Shown here: positions 1 to 8,710 of the stretch, one piece after another | How the letters are laid out: every line of letters begins with the position of its first letter | How positions within the stretch are numbered: the first letter of the stretch is position 1 | Assembly (NCBI GenBank): GCA_002471185.1 | Contig: DKPL01000045.1 | Location: 1 to 45,377, forward strand | From: Bacteroides sp. UBA7335 | GTDB lineage: Bacteria; Bacteroidota; Bacteroidia; Bacteroidales; Bacteroidaceae | Direction of reading: 5' to 3' | Length of the DNA: 45,377 nt | Program-made: the position numbers and the translations under genes | The notes under the pieces: generated by a model | The model's input: the letters and a program-made list of their open reading frames with translations, nothing else | Database searches by the model: none | Told to the model about the DNA's origin: nothing

Positions 1-853
1 CCCACATCAACTTTGCACGAATGGTGTTAAAGAATGAATGACTATACCTTTTTACTACTTTTACAGTATAAGATGCTTTCTTTATGCTCAGTGATGTTGA
101 TTCCTTACATGATTCGCTTCTACCATCTACCGCTACTAAGAAGTTATGACTTCTACTTTCTACATGAAGGTCAATCTCCCAATCATCGCATATCACTAAT
201 GGACGAATGTTTAAGCTATGTGGTGCTACTGGAGTAATGGATATTGTTTGCGATTGAGGGGCTACAATAGGTCCACCTACACTAAGTGAATATGCAGTAG
301 AACCAGTTGGCGTTGCTACAATTAATCCATCGGCCTGATAAGTGGTAAGAAGTTGTTTGTTGATTGCAGTATTTATGCTAATCATTGAAGAGCTATCTCG
401 TTTTAGAATTGCTATTTCATTTAATGCAAAAGCTTCTTTTATGCTACTCCCATTATGATAATTTAGATTTAGTACGCTTCTCTCCTCTATTGAATATTTT
501 CCCTCAAATATTTCCTGAAAAGTTGCTTCCATTTCGTCAGGTGAGATATCTGCTAAAAAACCTAACCTACCTGTATTTATGCCTAAAATTGGAATGCTTT
601 TATCACCAACCCTACTGGCTGCTTTTAGAAAAGTTCCATCGCCTCCAATCGAAATAACCATATCCGCTGAAAAAATATCATCATCAAATAAACCATCAGG
701 GGTGATTTGTAGTTTTAAGTCTATAGTAAGAAAATGGTAGAAATCTCTACACATTATTATTTCCGCTTGATGCTTTTTAAGTAGATTAAAGAGTGTCTCA
801 GCGTGATAAGATTTCTTAGCCTGATATGTGTTCCCAAATATGGCGAATTTCAT
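1..853 (-). CDS. nadK: NAD kinase (C-terminal end cut by window edge)
   Basis: ATP-dependent NAD kinase, which makes NADP+ in the cytosol. Reading the minus strand from ATG at 853 gives an open frame of 284 codons that leaves the window at base 1. The N-terminus MKFAIFGNTYQ is typical of the family. The signature GGDGT lies at residues 70-74 (ISIGGDGTFLKAA), followed by NTGRLGFLAD, the usual NAD-site segment. Bacteroides NadK proteins are about 290 residues, so only a few C-terminal residues are missing. The gene diverges from pdxJ with 61 bases between them, which carry back-to-back TAnnTTTG elements. Nothing suggests damage; the gene is simply truncated by the window. Confidence 0.95.
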   Translation of the reverse strand, partial: MKFAIFGNTYQAKKSYHAETLFNLLKKHQAEIIMCRDFYHFLTIDLKLQITPDGLFDDDIFSADMVISIGGDGTFLKAASRVGDKSIPILGINTGRLGFLADISPDEMEATFQEIFEGKYSIEERSVLNLNYHNGSSIKEAFALNEIAILKRDSSSMISINTAINKQLLTTYQADGLIVATPTGSTAYSLSVGGPIVAPQSQTISITPVAPHSLNIRPLVICDDWEIDLHVESRSHNFLVAVDGRSESCKESTSLSIKKASYTVKVVKRYSHSFFNTIRAKLMW

Positions 854-876
854 AACTTTATTATTGATTACAATTA

Positions 877-884
877 CAAATTTA
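877..884 (-). promoter_or_regulatory. -7 promoter element for nadK
   Basis: Read on the minus strand the sequence is TAAATTTG, an exact match to the Bacteroides -7 consensus TAnnTTTG, 24 bases before the nadK start codon. No good -33 TTTG was found at the usual spacing, so the call rests on the -7 box and its position. Confidence 0.55.
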
Positions 885-885
885 G

Positions 886-893
886 TATTTTTG
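886..893 (+). promoter_or_regulatory. -7 promoter element for the pdxJ-exbB-exbD-tonB operon
   Basis: TATTTTTG matches TAnnTTTG, 21 bases before the pdxJ ATG. An ATTG ends at 866, 19 bases upstream, and can serve as the -33 element. It lies directly beside the divergent nadK element. Confidence 0.6.
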
Positions 894-914
894 CATAAAC
901 AACTTATAATGTAG

Positions 915-1631
915 ATGACAAAATTAAGTGTAAATATAAACAAAGTAGCTACTTTGCGTAATGCTCGCGGTGGCAATGTTCCTGATGTAGTGAAAGTTGC
1001 TTTAGACTGTGAAAGATTTGGAGCAGATGGTATAACAGTGCATCCTCGTCCTGATGAAAGGCATATTCGCAAAAGTGATGTCTTCAATTTGAAAGCAGTT
1101 TTGCGTACAGAGTTTAATATTGAAGGATATCCTTCAGTTGATTTTATTGATTTAGTACTTAAGGTTAAGCCGCAGCAGGTGACTTTGGTTCCGGATTCAC
1201 CCGATCAAATCACTTCTAACTCAGGATGGGATACTAAAAAGAATTTAGAATTTCTTTCTGAAATCATTAATCAGTTTAATGAGGCTGGTATAAGAACTTC
1301 CATATTTATATCGACTGATCTTGAAATGATTGAATTTGCTGCAAAAACAGGAACTGATCGTATCGAACTTTACACAGAACCATATGCAACTAACTATCCC
1401 AAGAATAAAGAAGAGGCAGTAAAACCTTTTGTTGAAGCTGCTCAAACTGCACGTAGGTTAGGGTTAGGTATTAATGCTGGTCACGACCTTAGTCTTGATA
1501 ATTTAAACTTCTTTTATAAAAATATACCTTGGCTGGATGAAGTATCTATTGGTCATGCATTAATAAGTGATGCACTTTATCTGGGCTTAGAACAAACTAT
1601 TAAGGAATACAAAAAATGTCTTAACGAATGA
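915..1631 (+). CDS. pdxJ: Pyridoxine 5'-phosphate synthase
   Basis: PdxJ condenses 1-deoxy-D-xylulose 5-phosphate with 3-amino-2-oxopropyl phosphate, the ring-closing step of de novo vitamin B6 synthesis in the cytosol. The protein has 238 residues, normal for this TIM-barrel family. Visible signatures are HPRPDERHI at residues 43-51 (phosphate and catalytic His region), NIEGYPS near 68-74 with the conserved Glu, and NAGHDLSLDN at 187-196 with the second catalytic His. The ATG at 915 lies 21 bases after a TAnnTTTG element. The stop overlaps the exbB start (ATGA), so pdxJ is the first gene of a translationally coupled operon with the Ton motor genes. That pairing is one of position, not of known shared function. 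Confidence 0.97.
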   Translation: MTKLSVNINKVATLRNARGGNVPDVVKVALDCERFGADGITVHPRPDERHIRKSDVFNLKAVLRTEFNIEGYPSVDFIDLVLKVKPQQVTLVPDSPDQITSNSGWDTKKNLEFLSEIINQFNEAGIRTSIFISTDLEMIEFAAKTGTDRIELYTEPYATNYPKNKEEAVKPFVEAAQTARRLGLGINAGHDLSLDNLNFFYKNIPWLDEVSIGHALISDALYLGLEQTIKEYKKCLNE

Positions 1632-2350
1632 ATTTAATACTTTTTCTTCAAGCTTCTGTTGCTAATGCTGCAGACTCTTTGATTAACGCAAATCCAATTT
1701 TGACTCCAATAAACGACACGACAGACTTTAATATGCTTGATATGGCTATGAAAGGTGGTTGGATAATGATTGTCTTAGGAGTTCTTTCAGTTGTTTGTTT
1801 CTACATTCTTTTTGAACGAATGTACGCTATCAATAAAGCGAATAAGGAAGATCCGATGTTTATGGAACGTATTACCGATTATATTCATAATGGAGAGATT
1901 AAAGCTGCACTCAATTATTGTCATTCAGTTAATACACCATCGGCGCGTATGATTGAAAAGGGGATTAGTCGGTTAGGACGTCCAATTAATGATGTACAAG
2001 CTGCTATTGAGAATGTAGGTAATATTGAAGTTTCGAAGTTAGAAAAAGGACTTCCTATTGTAGCCACTATTGCAGGTGGTGCACCTATGATTGGATTTTT
2101 GGGTACAGTAACTGGTATGGTTCGGGCATTTTATAAAATGGCTAATGCTGGTAGTGGCAATGTTGATATCACTCTATTGTCAGGCGGTATATATGAAGCT
2201 ATGATAACAACTGTAGGTGGTTTGATTGTTGGTATTATCGCTATGTTTGCATACAATTACTTAGTAATGTTAGTTGATAGAGTAGTTAATAAGATGGAAT
2301 CACGTACAATGGCATTTATGGACTTACTCAATGAGCCTGCTAAAAAATAG
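1628..2350 (+). CDS. exbB: MotA/TolQ/ExbB family proton channel protein
   Basis: Inner-membrane stator subunit that, with ExbD, couples the proton motive force to TonB and so drives SusC-type and other TonB-dependent outer membrane transporters. There are 240 residues. One transmembrane segment lies near residues 44-62. Two more lie at about 141-170 and 187-217 and contain the family core GFLGTVTGM (156-164) and GGIYEAMITTVGGL (186-199). The cytoplasmic loop between helix 1 and helix 2 is present. ATG overlaps the pdxJ stop by four bases, and exbD starts six bases after the stop, giving the order exbB-exbD-tonB. Confidence 0.95.
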   Translation: MNLILFLQASVANAADSLINANPILTPINDTTDFNMLDMAMKGGWIMIVLGVLSVVCFYILFERMYAINKANKEDPMFMERITDYIHNGEIKAALNYCHSVNTPSARMIEKGISRLGRPINDVQAAIENVGNIEVSKLEKGLPIVATIAGGAPMIGFLGTVTGMVRAFYKMANAGSGNVDITLLSGGIYEAMITTVGGLIVGIIAMFAYNYLVMLVDRVVNKMESRTMAFMDLLNEPAKK

Positions 2351-2356
2351 TTAGAT

Positions 2357-2776
2357 ATGGCATTAAAACGTAGATCTAAAATATCACCAAACTTTAGTAT
2401 GGCATCAATGACAGATGTTATATTTTTGTTGCTTATCTTTTTTATGATTACCTCTACTGTTGTTTCGCCTAATGCAATTAAAGTGTTGCTACCTCAAGGA
2501 AAGCAGCAGACTTCTGCGAAACCTTTGAGTAGAGTAGTTATTGATAAAGAGCTTAATTATTACGTTGCCTTTGGTAACGAAAAAGAGACACAAATAGCTT
2601 TAGAGCAGTTAACCTCTTTTCTACAAGATTATGCTCAGCGAGAACCGGAAATGTTTGTAGCGCTATATGCAGACGAGACAGTGCCTTATCGCGAAATAGT
2701 AAAGGTACTAAACATAGCCAATGATAATAAATTTAAAATGGTTCTGGCTACACGTCCACCCGAAAGGAATAAGTGA
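2357..2776 (+). CDS. exbD: ExbD/TolR family biopolymer transport protein
   Basis: Partner of ExbB in the Ton motor. It has a short cytoplasmic N-terminus, a single transmembrane helix at about residues 19-36 and a periplasmic domain. The proton-carrying Asp of the family is Asp20 in SMTDVIFLLLIFFM. At 139 residues it has the usual size. The periplasmic part includes a segment resembling the conserved VxIxAD motif (FVALYADETVPY). The stop codon TGA overlaps the start of tonB. Confidence 0.94.
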   Translation: MALKRRSKISPNFSMASMTDVIFLLLIFFMITSTVVSPNAIKVLLPQGKQQTSAKPLSRVVIDKELNYYVAFGNEKETQIALEQLTSFLQDYAQREPEMFVALYADETVPYREIVKVLNIANDNKFKMVLATRPPERNK

Positions 2777-3642
2777 TGGATAGAAAACAAAAAGGAAATT
2801 TTATAGGAGTTATAGGCACAATTGTTGCACATGCTATTCTAATCATAGTCTTGCTTTTGGTTACTTTTAAAACACCAGTCAATCAAGATGATGGTGGAGT
2901 GCCGGTGCTGTTGGGACAAGCTGATGCTTCTCAACTCAATTATGATCCTAAAACGATGATTGATGTTGAGGTTATGGAAACGACCTCTTCGGTTGATCCT
3001 GCTACAGCTCCTGCTGAAACTGTTGAAGAAGAGATTATCACTCAGCAAGATGAAGAAACTGTTGCTATAAAACCAAAGAAAGAAACTCCAAAGAAAGAAC
3101 CCAAGAAAGAAATCCCTAAGAAAGAACCCAAAAAAGTTGTAGAGAAGACTGAAGCTGAAAAGAAAGCGGAAGCAAAACGATTGGCTGAAGAAAAGGCTGA
3201 ACGTGAGCGTAAAGCTGCTGCCGAAGCTGCTGCAAAAAGGGTATCCGGTGCTTTTGGAAAGGGTACTGCTATGGAGGCCAATAAAGGCACCTCACAGTCA
3301 GGAACTGGAGTTGAAGGTAGCAAAGATGGCAATTCTTCTTCTGGAGAGAAAAATGGAACAGGTGGGTATGGTACATTTAACCTTGGTGGACGATCAATAG
3401 GCGAAGGAGGTTTGCCAAAACCTGTTTATAATATCCAAGAAGGAGGAAGAGTTGTTGTTTCAATTACAGTAAATCCATCTGGAGCCGTGATTGATGCAAG
3501 TATTCATCTAGGGCAAACCAATACTGTAAATACTACCCTAAGAAATGCTGCTTTAAAAGCTGCAAAAAATGCTCGATTTAATGCAGTTAGTGGCAACAAT
3601 AATCAAATGGGGACTATTACCTATTATTTCAATTTGAAATAA
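2776..3642 (+). CDS. tonB: TonB family energy transducer with TolA-like charged linker
   Basis: Periplasm-spanning transducer anchored in the inner membrane. Counting from ATG at 2776 it has 288 residues: a membrane helix at about 10-30 containing a conserved-type His (TIVAHAILII), an acidic segment, a Lys/Glu/Pro linker with repeated PKKE units at about 95-120, an Ala/Glu/Lys-rich probably helical stretch to about 155, a Gly/Ser-rich spacer, and a C-terminal TonB domain at about 210-288 (GRVVVSITVNPSGAV). A GTG at 2773 is in frame directly before this ATG. The ATG overlaps the exbD TGA by one base (TGATG), a common coupling arrangement. The linker recalls TolA, but the C-terminal domain and the exbB-exbD neighbours favour TonB. 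Confidence 0.9.
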   Translation: MDRKQKGNFIGVIGTIVAHAILIIVLLLVTFKTPVNQDDGGVPVLLGQADASQLNYDPKTMIDVEVMETTSSVDPATAPAETVEEEIITQQDEETVAIKPKKETPKKEPKKEIPKKEPKKVVEKTEAEKKAEAKRLAEEKAERERKAAAEAAAKRVSGAFGKGTAMEANKGTSQSGTGVEGSKDGNSSSGEKNGTGGYGTFNLGGRSIGEGGLPKPVYNIQEGGRVVVSITVNPSGAVIDASIHLGQTNTVNTTLRNAALKAAKNARFNAVSGNNNQMGTITYYFNLK

Positions 3643-3732
3643 AATAGTGATTGATTTTTAATTAATATATAACTATTACTTATCATCGTTGTTAATATAG
3701 TTGTAACTATAAATAAATACAATATTAAGAAT

Positions 3733-4287
3733 ATGGGAACTGTATATGTTTTTTTCGCTGATGGTTTCGAAGAGATCGAAGCGCTTACTATCGTAGATGT
3801 TGTTAGACGTGCTGGTCTAAATGTTAAAATTGTATCGGTAACCCCCGATGAAATAGTGGTAGGAGCACATGATGTTTCTATATTGTGTGATATCAATTTT
3901 TCAAATTGTGACTTTTTTGATGCAGAGATGCTTGTACTTCCGGGTGGTATGCCGGGAGCTCAAACATTGAGTGAACACGCCGGGTTGTCTAAGCTTCTTC
4001 TTAGCACAGCAGCAAAGGGAAAACGAATTTCTGCTATTTGTGCTGCACCGATGGCCTTGGGTAAACTGGGTATTTTAAAAGATTATAAAGCAACTTGTTA
4101 TCCAGGTTTCGAGCAGTATCTTGAAGGCGCTGTATATGAAAATAAACCTGTTGTTAAGGATAGAAATATACTAACGGGACGAGGTCCTGGTGCTGCGATG
4201 GAGTTTGCGCTGAAAATAGTCGAAGAGTTATTGGGCAAAGAAAAAGTTGCTGAACTTAAAGAAGGTATGCTCATAAAGAACGATTGA
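3733..4287 (+). CDS. DJ-1/PfpI family protein (DJ-1/YajL type)
   Basis: Small cytosolic member of the DJ-1/ThiJ/PfpI superfamily, whose members are linked to oxidative stress and glyoxal or protein-glycation defence. The exact substrate cannot be read from sequence. There are 184 residues. The acidic motif GFEEIEA is at 11-17. The nucleophilic-elbow Cys103 is in AICAAP after VLPGGMPGA (68-76). The C-terminal GRGPGAAMEFAL (149-160) is typical of the DJ-1 branch. The 90 bases upstream show no TAnnTTTG box. Downstream ispD begins six bases after the stop, so the two are likely co-transcribed with recG. Confidence 0.9.
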   Translation: MGTVYVFFADGFEEIEALTIVDVVRRAGLNVKIVSVTPDEIVVGAHDVSILCDINFSNCDFFDAEMLVLPGGMPGAQTLSEHAGLSKLLLSTAAKGKRISAICAAPMALGKLGILKDYKATCYPGFEQYLEGAVYENKPVVKDRNILTGRGPGAAMEFALKIVEELLGKEKVAELKEGMLIKND

Positions 4288-4293
4288 TAACAG

Positions 4294-4953
4294 ATGAAAT
4301 ATTCCGTTATAATTGTTGCCGGTGGCAAAGGATTACGCATGGGGGGAGATCTGCCAAAGCAGTTTCTTCCCATTGCTGATAAGCCCGTTTTAATGCGCAC
4401 AATCGAAGCTTTTTATCATTTCGATAGTGCAATGCAAATCATATTAGTGCTTCCACTTGTACACCAGGAGTTTTGGAAGTCACTGTGTGCGGAATATTCA
4501 TTCACTATTCCTCATCAGATTGCTACCGGTGGTGAAACTCGTTTTCACTCCGTTAAGAACGGATTGGAACTTTCGCAAGGAGATGTTACCGGAGTTCACG
4601 ATGGGGTAAGACCATTTGTCTCAAACAAGGTGATTCAGAGCTGTTATCAAGAAGCTGATGAAGTGGGAGCTGTAGTTCCGGTTGTTGATGTTGTCGAAAC
4701 GTTGCGTCACATTATAAGTCCGAATGAAAGTAAAACAGTGAATCGTTCTGACTATAAGTTAATTCAAACTCCACAAGTTTTTCAAACTAAGTTACTTCGG
4801 CAAGCTTATCAACAAGAATATAGTCCGCTGTTTACAGACGACGCCTCGGTAGTAGAGGCATTGGGGTATCCCATATATTTAGTAGAAGGAAACCGCGAAA
4901 ACATAAAGATAACAACACCATTTGATTTAAAAATAAGTGATGCACTGGTATAA
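4294..4953 (+). CDS. ispD: 2-C-methyl-D-erythritol 4-phosphate cytidylyltransferase
   Basis: Third step of the MEP pathway of isoprenoid synthesis: CTP plus MEP gives CDP-ME. The 219-residue protein starts with the nucleotidyltransferase signature VAGGKGLRMGGDLPKQF (residues 8-24), which holds the CTP-binding Gly loop and the catalytic Arg and Lys. VHDGVRPF is at 101-108 and TDDASVVEALG near 180-190, both conserved in IspD. The final TAA shares its last base with the recG ATG, indicating translational coupling. Confidence 0.96.
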   Translation: MKYSVIIVAGGKGLRMGGDLPKQFLPIADKPVLMRTIEAFYHFDSAMQIILVLPLVHQEFWKSLCAEYSFTIPHQIATGGETRFHSVKNGLELSQGDVTGVHDGVRPFVSNKVIQSCYQEADEVGAVVPVVDVVETLRHIISPNESKTVNRSDYKLIQTPQVFQTKLLRQAYQQEYSPLFTDDASVVEALGYPIYLVEGNRENIKITTPFDLKISDALV

Positions 4954-7049
4954 TGTTCGATTTAGCCACACGTGATATAAAATACATTTCGGGAATAGGT
5001 CCACAAAAAGCAGATATCTTGAACAAAGAGCTTAAGATCTACTCTGTACTCGACTTTATCTATTACTTTCCTTATAAATATGTAGACCGTAGTCGTATCT
5101 ATTACGTTCATGAGATAGATGGAAACATGCCTTTTATCCAATTGAAAGGTAAGATACTAGGTTTCGAAACATTAGGAGAGGGACGTCAAAGACGCTTAGT
5201 CGGTCACTTCTCCGATGGTACCGGTGTGGTCGATCTCGTTTGGTTTCAAGGCATAAAGTATGTGACTAGTCGATACAAAGTAAATGAAGAGTACATTGTC
5301 TTTGGCAAACCCACTTTGTTTGGTGGACGAATCAATGTAGCTCATCCAGATTTGGATAAACCGGACGAGTTAAAACTCACCTCGAAAGGGCTGCAACCCT
5401 ACTATATCACTACCGATAAGATGAAGCGTAGTTACCTCAGCTCGCCGGCAATGGCGAAGATGATGGCTAATGTGCTTCAACAAATCACCGAACCTCTTCA
5501 AGAAACTCTTCCCGAGTGGATGATAAAAGAGTATAGTTTGATGTCGCTCAATGAGGCTATTCGCAATATTCATTTCCCATCCGACTCCGAATCTTTGCGT
5601 CGCGCACAGTATCGACTCAAATTTGAAGAGTTATTTTATATTCAGCTAGGAATATTGCGCTATGCTAAAGATCGCCAACAGCGCTATCGAGGTTTTGCTT
5701 TCGAAAAAGTAGGCGATATTTTTAATACTTTCTATACTCAGAATCTTCCTTTTGCTTTGACCAATGCTCAAAAGCGAGTTTTGAAAGAAATTAGACAAGA
5801 TGTAGGTTGTGGCCGTCAGATGAATCGTTTGTTGCAGGGCGATGTAGGTAGTGGAAAAACATTAGTTGCTTTAATGAGTATGCTGATTGCCTTAGACAAT
5901 GGTTATCAAGCCTGCCTGATGGCACCTACTGAGATTTTGGCTAATCAGCACTATGAAACAATCAAGCAGTTACTCACCGGGATGAATATTCGTGTGGAGT
6001 TGCTTACCGGTTCTATAACCAAGAAGAAGCGCGAACCTATACTTACCGGTTTGGTAACTGGTGACGTTCACATTCTTATTGGCACCCATGCAGTAATCGA
6101 AGAAACTGTACAATTCTCTTCTCTGGGGTTGGTGGTTATTGATGAGCAACATCGATTTGGTGTAGCTCAGCGTGCTCGATTATGGCATAAAAACGTATAC
6201 CCTCCCCATGTATTAGTCATGACTGCTACTCCTATCCCTCGCACTTTGGCTATGACACTATATGGCGATTTAGAGGTATCTATTATCGATGAGCTTCCTC
6301 CCGGTAGAAAACCAATTGCAACTGTTCACCAATTCGATAATCGTCGGGACAGTTTGTACCAATCAGTTAAAAAACAATTGGCCGAAGGACGTCAAGTGTA
6401 CATTGTCTTTCCATTAATAAAAGAGAGTGAAAAGATTGACTTAAAGAATCTAGAAGAAGGCTATTATCACATTTGCGAAGAGTTTCCCGACTATAGCGTG
6501 TGCAAAGTTCACGGTAAGATGAAGCCTGCCGAAAAAGATGAACAAATGCAACTGTTTGTTACCGGACAAGCGCAAATTATGGTTGCAACCACTGTTATCG
6601 AAGTTGGTGTAAATGTCCCCAATGCCTCAGTTATGATTATTGAGAATGCTGAGCGTTTTGGACTATCGCAGCTCCATCAGCTTCGTGGTCGTGTAGGTCG
6701 TGGAGCCGATCAATCCTATTGTATTCTCGTGACCAGTTATAAACTAGCCGAAGATACTCGTAAGCGACTCGAGATTATGGTGCGTACCAATGATGGTTTT
6801 GAAATAGCCGAAGCCGACTTAAAACTAAGAGGCCCAGGCGATTTAGAAGGAACCCAGCAGAGTGGAGTAGCTTTTGATTTAAAGATAGCCGATATTGCTC
6901 GCGATGGTCAGTTGTTGCAATATGTACGCGGCATTGCTCAAGCAGTAGTAGATGGCGACCCCACTGCATCATTACCCCAAAACGATATACTTTGGCAACG
7001 CCTTAGAGCACTGCGAAAGTCTAATGTTAACTGGGCTTCTATAAGTTGA
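4953..7049 (+). CDS. recG: ATP-dependent DNA helicase RecG
   Basis: Branch-migration helicase that remodels stalled forks and Holliday junctions. Its 698 residues match the family. The N-terminal wedge/OB region spans about 60-135. Walker A GDVGSGKT is at 296-303 and the DEQH box at 397-400. Helicase motif III reads MTATPIPRTLAM, and the C-terminal RecA-like domain carries LHQLRGRVGRG. The ATG overlaps the ispD stop by one base. The 220 bases downstream contain a weak hairpin with a T-rich tail and then the ndk promoter. Confidence 0.97.
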   Translation: MFDLATRDIKYISGIGPQKADILNKELKIYSVLDFIYYFPYKYVDRSRIYYVHEIDGNMPFIQLKGKILGFETLGEGRQRRLVGHFSDGTGVVDLVWFQGIKYVTSRYKVNEEYIVFGKPTLFGGRINVAHPDLDKPDELKLTSKGLQPYYITTDKMKRSYLSSPAMAKMMANVLQQITEPLQETLPEWMIKEYSLMSLNEAIRNIHFPSDSESLRRAQYRLKFEELFYIQLGILRYAKDRQQRYRGFAFEKVGDIFNTFYTQNLPFALTNAQKRVLKEIRQDVGCGRQMNRLLQGDVGSGKTLVALMSMLIALDNGYQACLMAPTEILANQHYETIKQLLTGMNIRVELLTGSITKKKREPILTGLVTGDVHILIGTHAVIEETVQFSSLGLVVIDEQHRFGVAQRARLWHKNVYPPHVLVMTATPIPRTLAMTLYGDLEVSIIDELPPGRKPIATVHQFDNRRDSLYQSVKKQLAEGRQVYIVFPLIKESEKIDLKNLEEGYYHICEEFPDYSVCKVHGKMKPAEKDEQMQLFVTGQAQIMVATTVIEVGVNVPNASVMIIENAERFGLSQLHQLRGRVGRGADQSYCILVTSYKLAEDTRKRLEIMVRTNDGFEIAEADLKLRGPGDLEGTQQSGVAFDLKIADIARDGQLLQYVRGIAQAVVDGDPTASLPQNDILWQRLRALRKSNVNWASIS

Positions 7050-7120
7050 AAATACTTTTAATTATACCCTATGTTTTAATTATATGTTGTGAAACATAAT
7101 ATGCGCTACATCCTTTGTAA

Positions 7121-7150
7121 ATAGCGCTTTATAGCACTATTTTTATTTAT
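7121..7150 (+). terminator. Weak intrinsic terminator after recG
   Basis: ATAGCGCT (7121-7128) pairs with AGCACTAT (7133-7140) around a TTAT loop with one mismatch, followed by TTTTATTTAT. The GC content is low, so function is uncertain. Confidence 0.4.
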
Positions 7151-7211
7151 CTAACGCTCATTCGCCAACAAAAAAAGTTAATGAAAAGTAGACGTAATTT
7201 TAATAAAGTAT

Positions 7212-7219
7212 TATCTTTG
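7212..7219 (+). promoter_or_regulatory. -7 promoter element for ndk
   Basis: TATCTTTG matches TAnnTTTG, 50 bases before the ndk ATG. The match and the lack of any nearer candidate support it. A -33 TTTG is not evident. Confidence 0.5.
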
Positions 7220-7269
7220 GGAGAATTTAAAACTAATAGTTACGTTTAATATTTGAAAAATACACGCTT

Positions 7270-7734
7270 ATGTTAGAAAAAACGTTGGTTATTTTTAAGC
7301 CATGCACTGTGCAAAGAGCTATGATTGGAGAAATATTTCAGCGTTTTGAGCGAAAAGGTCTTCGCTTAGCAGGACTAAAGATGATGCAACTAACAGAAGA
7401 TTTATTAAACGAACACTATGCGCATTTAAGCACAAAACCATTTTTTAAACGAGTTAAGGATTCTATGATGATGAGTCCCGTTGTAGTATGTTGTTTTGAA
7501 GGTGTAGATGCCATAGCTGTAGTCCGTAGTTTGGCGGGACCTACCAACGGACGATTAGCGGCCCCAGGTACCATTCGTGGAGATTATTGTATGAGTTATC
7601 AAGATAACATCATTCATGCTTCCGATTCTCCTCACGCTGCTGTAGAAGAAATTAGTAGATTTTTTAAACCTGAAGAAATATTCGCTTACAGGCAAGCCAC
7701 TTTTGACTACTTGTATGCTAATGATGAATTTTAA
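7270..7734 (+). CDS. ndk: Nucleoside diphosphate kinase
   Basis: Transfers the gamma phosphate between nucleoside triphosphates and diphosphates through a phosphohistidine. The active-site His is His116 in NIIHASDS (113-120), and LAGPTNGRLAAPGTIRGD (88-105) is the nucleotide-binding Kpn-type region. There are 154 residues, slightly longer than the common 140. The family motif KPDxVxR appears here as KPCTVQR (10-16), a form I believe is usual in Bacteroides-type enzymes. The next gene starts 18 bases downstream in the same direction, so read-through is likely. Confidence 0.96.
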   Translation: MLEKTLVIFKPCTVQRAMIGEIFQRFERKGLRLAGLKMMQLTEDLLNEHYAHLSTKPFFKRVKDSMMMSPVVVCCFEGVDAIAVVRSLAGPTNGRLAAPGTIRGDYCMSYQDNIIHASDSPHAAVEEISRFFKPEEIFAYRQATFDYLYANDEF

Positions 7735-7752
7735 ACGATTTTGACGGAACGA

Positions 7753-8631
7753 ATGAAATTAAACTGTATAAAAACCTTGTTTTTTGCTGCTGCGGCACTT
7801 GTAAGTCTGAACTCTTTTTCTCAAGATCTTATAGCCCGTCAAGCACCTATTGACAAGAAACTCAAAGCTGTCGACTCTTTAGCCTTACAAAGACAAATTC
7901 GTGCAGAGCAATCTGAATATCCTGCTCTCGATCTATACGCTTCATGGAGCAATGACTTTGTACACCGTTATGGTAACACAGTAACTATCCCCGAAAGTTA
8001 TAACATTGACCTTACCGGCTTTTGTATGCCAACTACCAATACTCGTGTGACATCGCCTTACGGACCACGTTGGCGCCGAATGCACAATGGTATTGATGTG
8101 AAAGTTAACATTGGTGATACCATTGTGGCCGCTTTCGATGGTAAGATTCGTATTGTAAAGTTTGAGCGTCGCGGTTATGGAAAATATGTCGTGATACGTC
8201 ACGATAACGGGTTAGAAACCGTTTATGGTCACTTATCAAAATTCTTGGTAGACGAGAATCAGCTAGTTAAAGCAGGTCAACCTATCGGTTTAGGAGGTAA
8301 CACCGGACGTTCTACCGGCTCTCACCTACACTTTGAAACTCGTTTCTTGGGCATTGCTATCAATCCAGCATTGATGTTTAATTTTCCAAAACAAGATATC
8401 GTAGCCGACACCTATACTTTCAAGAAGAATAAAGGATCTCAACGTAATATTGCAGGTTCTCACGATTCAGAAATTGCTGATGGCGAAATCAGATATCACA
8501 AAGTTAAAAGTGGAGATACTCTATCACGTATTGCTAAATTACGTGGTGTATCGGTTAGCACCTTGTGTAAGCTAAATCGTATTAAACCAACTACTACACT
8601 TCGTATTGGTCAGGTGTTACGCTGTTCATAA
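7753..8631 (+). CDS. LysM plus M23 (LytM) family peptidase, secreted
   Basis: Predicted periplasmic peptidoglycan endopeptidase or activator of the division/envelope type. I choose ATG 7753 over the in-frame TTG 7741 because it gives a clean signal peptide (KTLFFAAAALVSLNSFSQ). The M23 domain spans roughly residues 85-205. Its zinc ligands appear as MHNGIDVKV (HxxxD) and GSHLHFETRF (HxH), so it looks catalytically competent. A LysM domain closes the protein (YHKVKSGDTLSRIAKLRGVS). It has 292 residues. The gene lies 18 bases after ndk and is closed by a strong intrinsic terminator. Confidence 0.93.
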   Translation: MKLNCIKTLFFAAAALVSLNSFSQDLIARQAPIDKKLKAVDSLALQRQIRAEQSEYPALDLYASWSNDFVHRYGNTVTIPESYNIDLTGFCMPTTNTRVTSPYGPRWRRMHNGIDVKVNIGDTIVAAFDGKIRIVKFERRGYGKYVVIRHDNGLETVYGHLSKFLVDENQLVKAGQPIGLGGNTGRSTGSHLHFETRFLGIAINPALMFNFPKQDIVADTYTFKKNKGSQRNIAGSHDSEIADGEIRYHKVKSGDTLSRIAKLRGVSVSTLCKLNRIKPTTTLRIGQVLRCS

Positions 8632-8659
8632 AAACATTCAACCCTATAAATACCCATTG

Positions 8660-8690
8660 GCCGGACAATTCTTTGTCCGGCTATTTTTTT
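8660..8690 (+). terminator. Intrinsic terminator after the ndk-M23 peptidase unit
   Basis: GCCGGACAA (8660-8668) and TTGTCCGGC (8673-8681) form a perfect 9-bp stem with a 4-base loop, followed by TATTTTTTT. It is a textbook rho-independent terminator. Confidence 0.92.
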
Positions 8691-8710
8691 CGTATTTCTT
8701 TGATAATTGC

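Noticed and set aside
1..853. Apparent 853-base gap with only short plus-strand ORFs at the left edge
   Set aside because: The minus strand carries one continuous frame encoding NAD kinase that runs out of the window; the short plus-strand frames are its shadows.
3042..3332. 96-residue Ser/Ala/Phe-rich minus-strand ORF
   Set aside because: It is the antisense shadow of the Lys/Glu/Ala-rich tonB linker and has no independent support.
7297..7320. Cys in place of Asp in the KPDxVxR motif of nucleoside diphosphate kinase
   Set aside because: The catalytic His and nucleotide-binding residues are intact and the KPCTVQR form is, to my knowledge, normal in this lineage, so it is not a sign of lost function.
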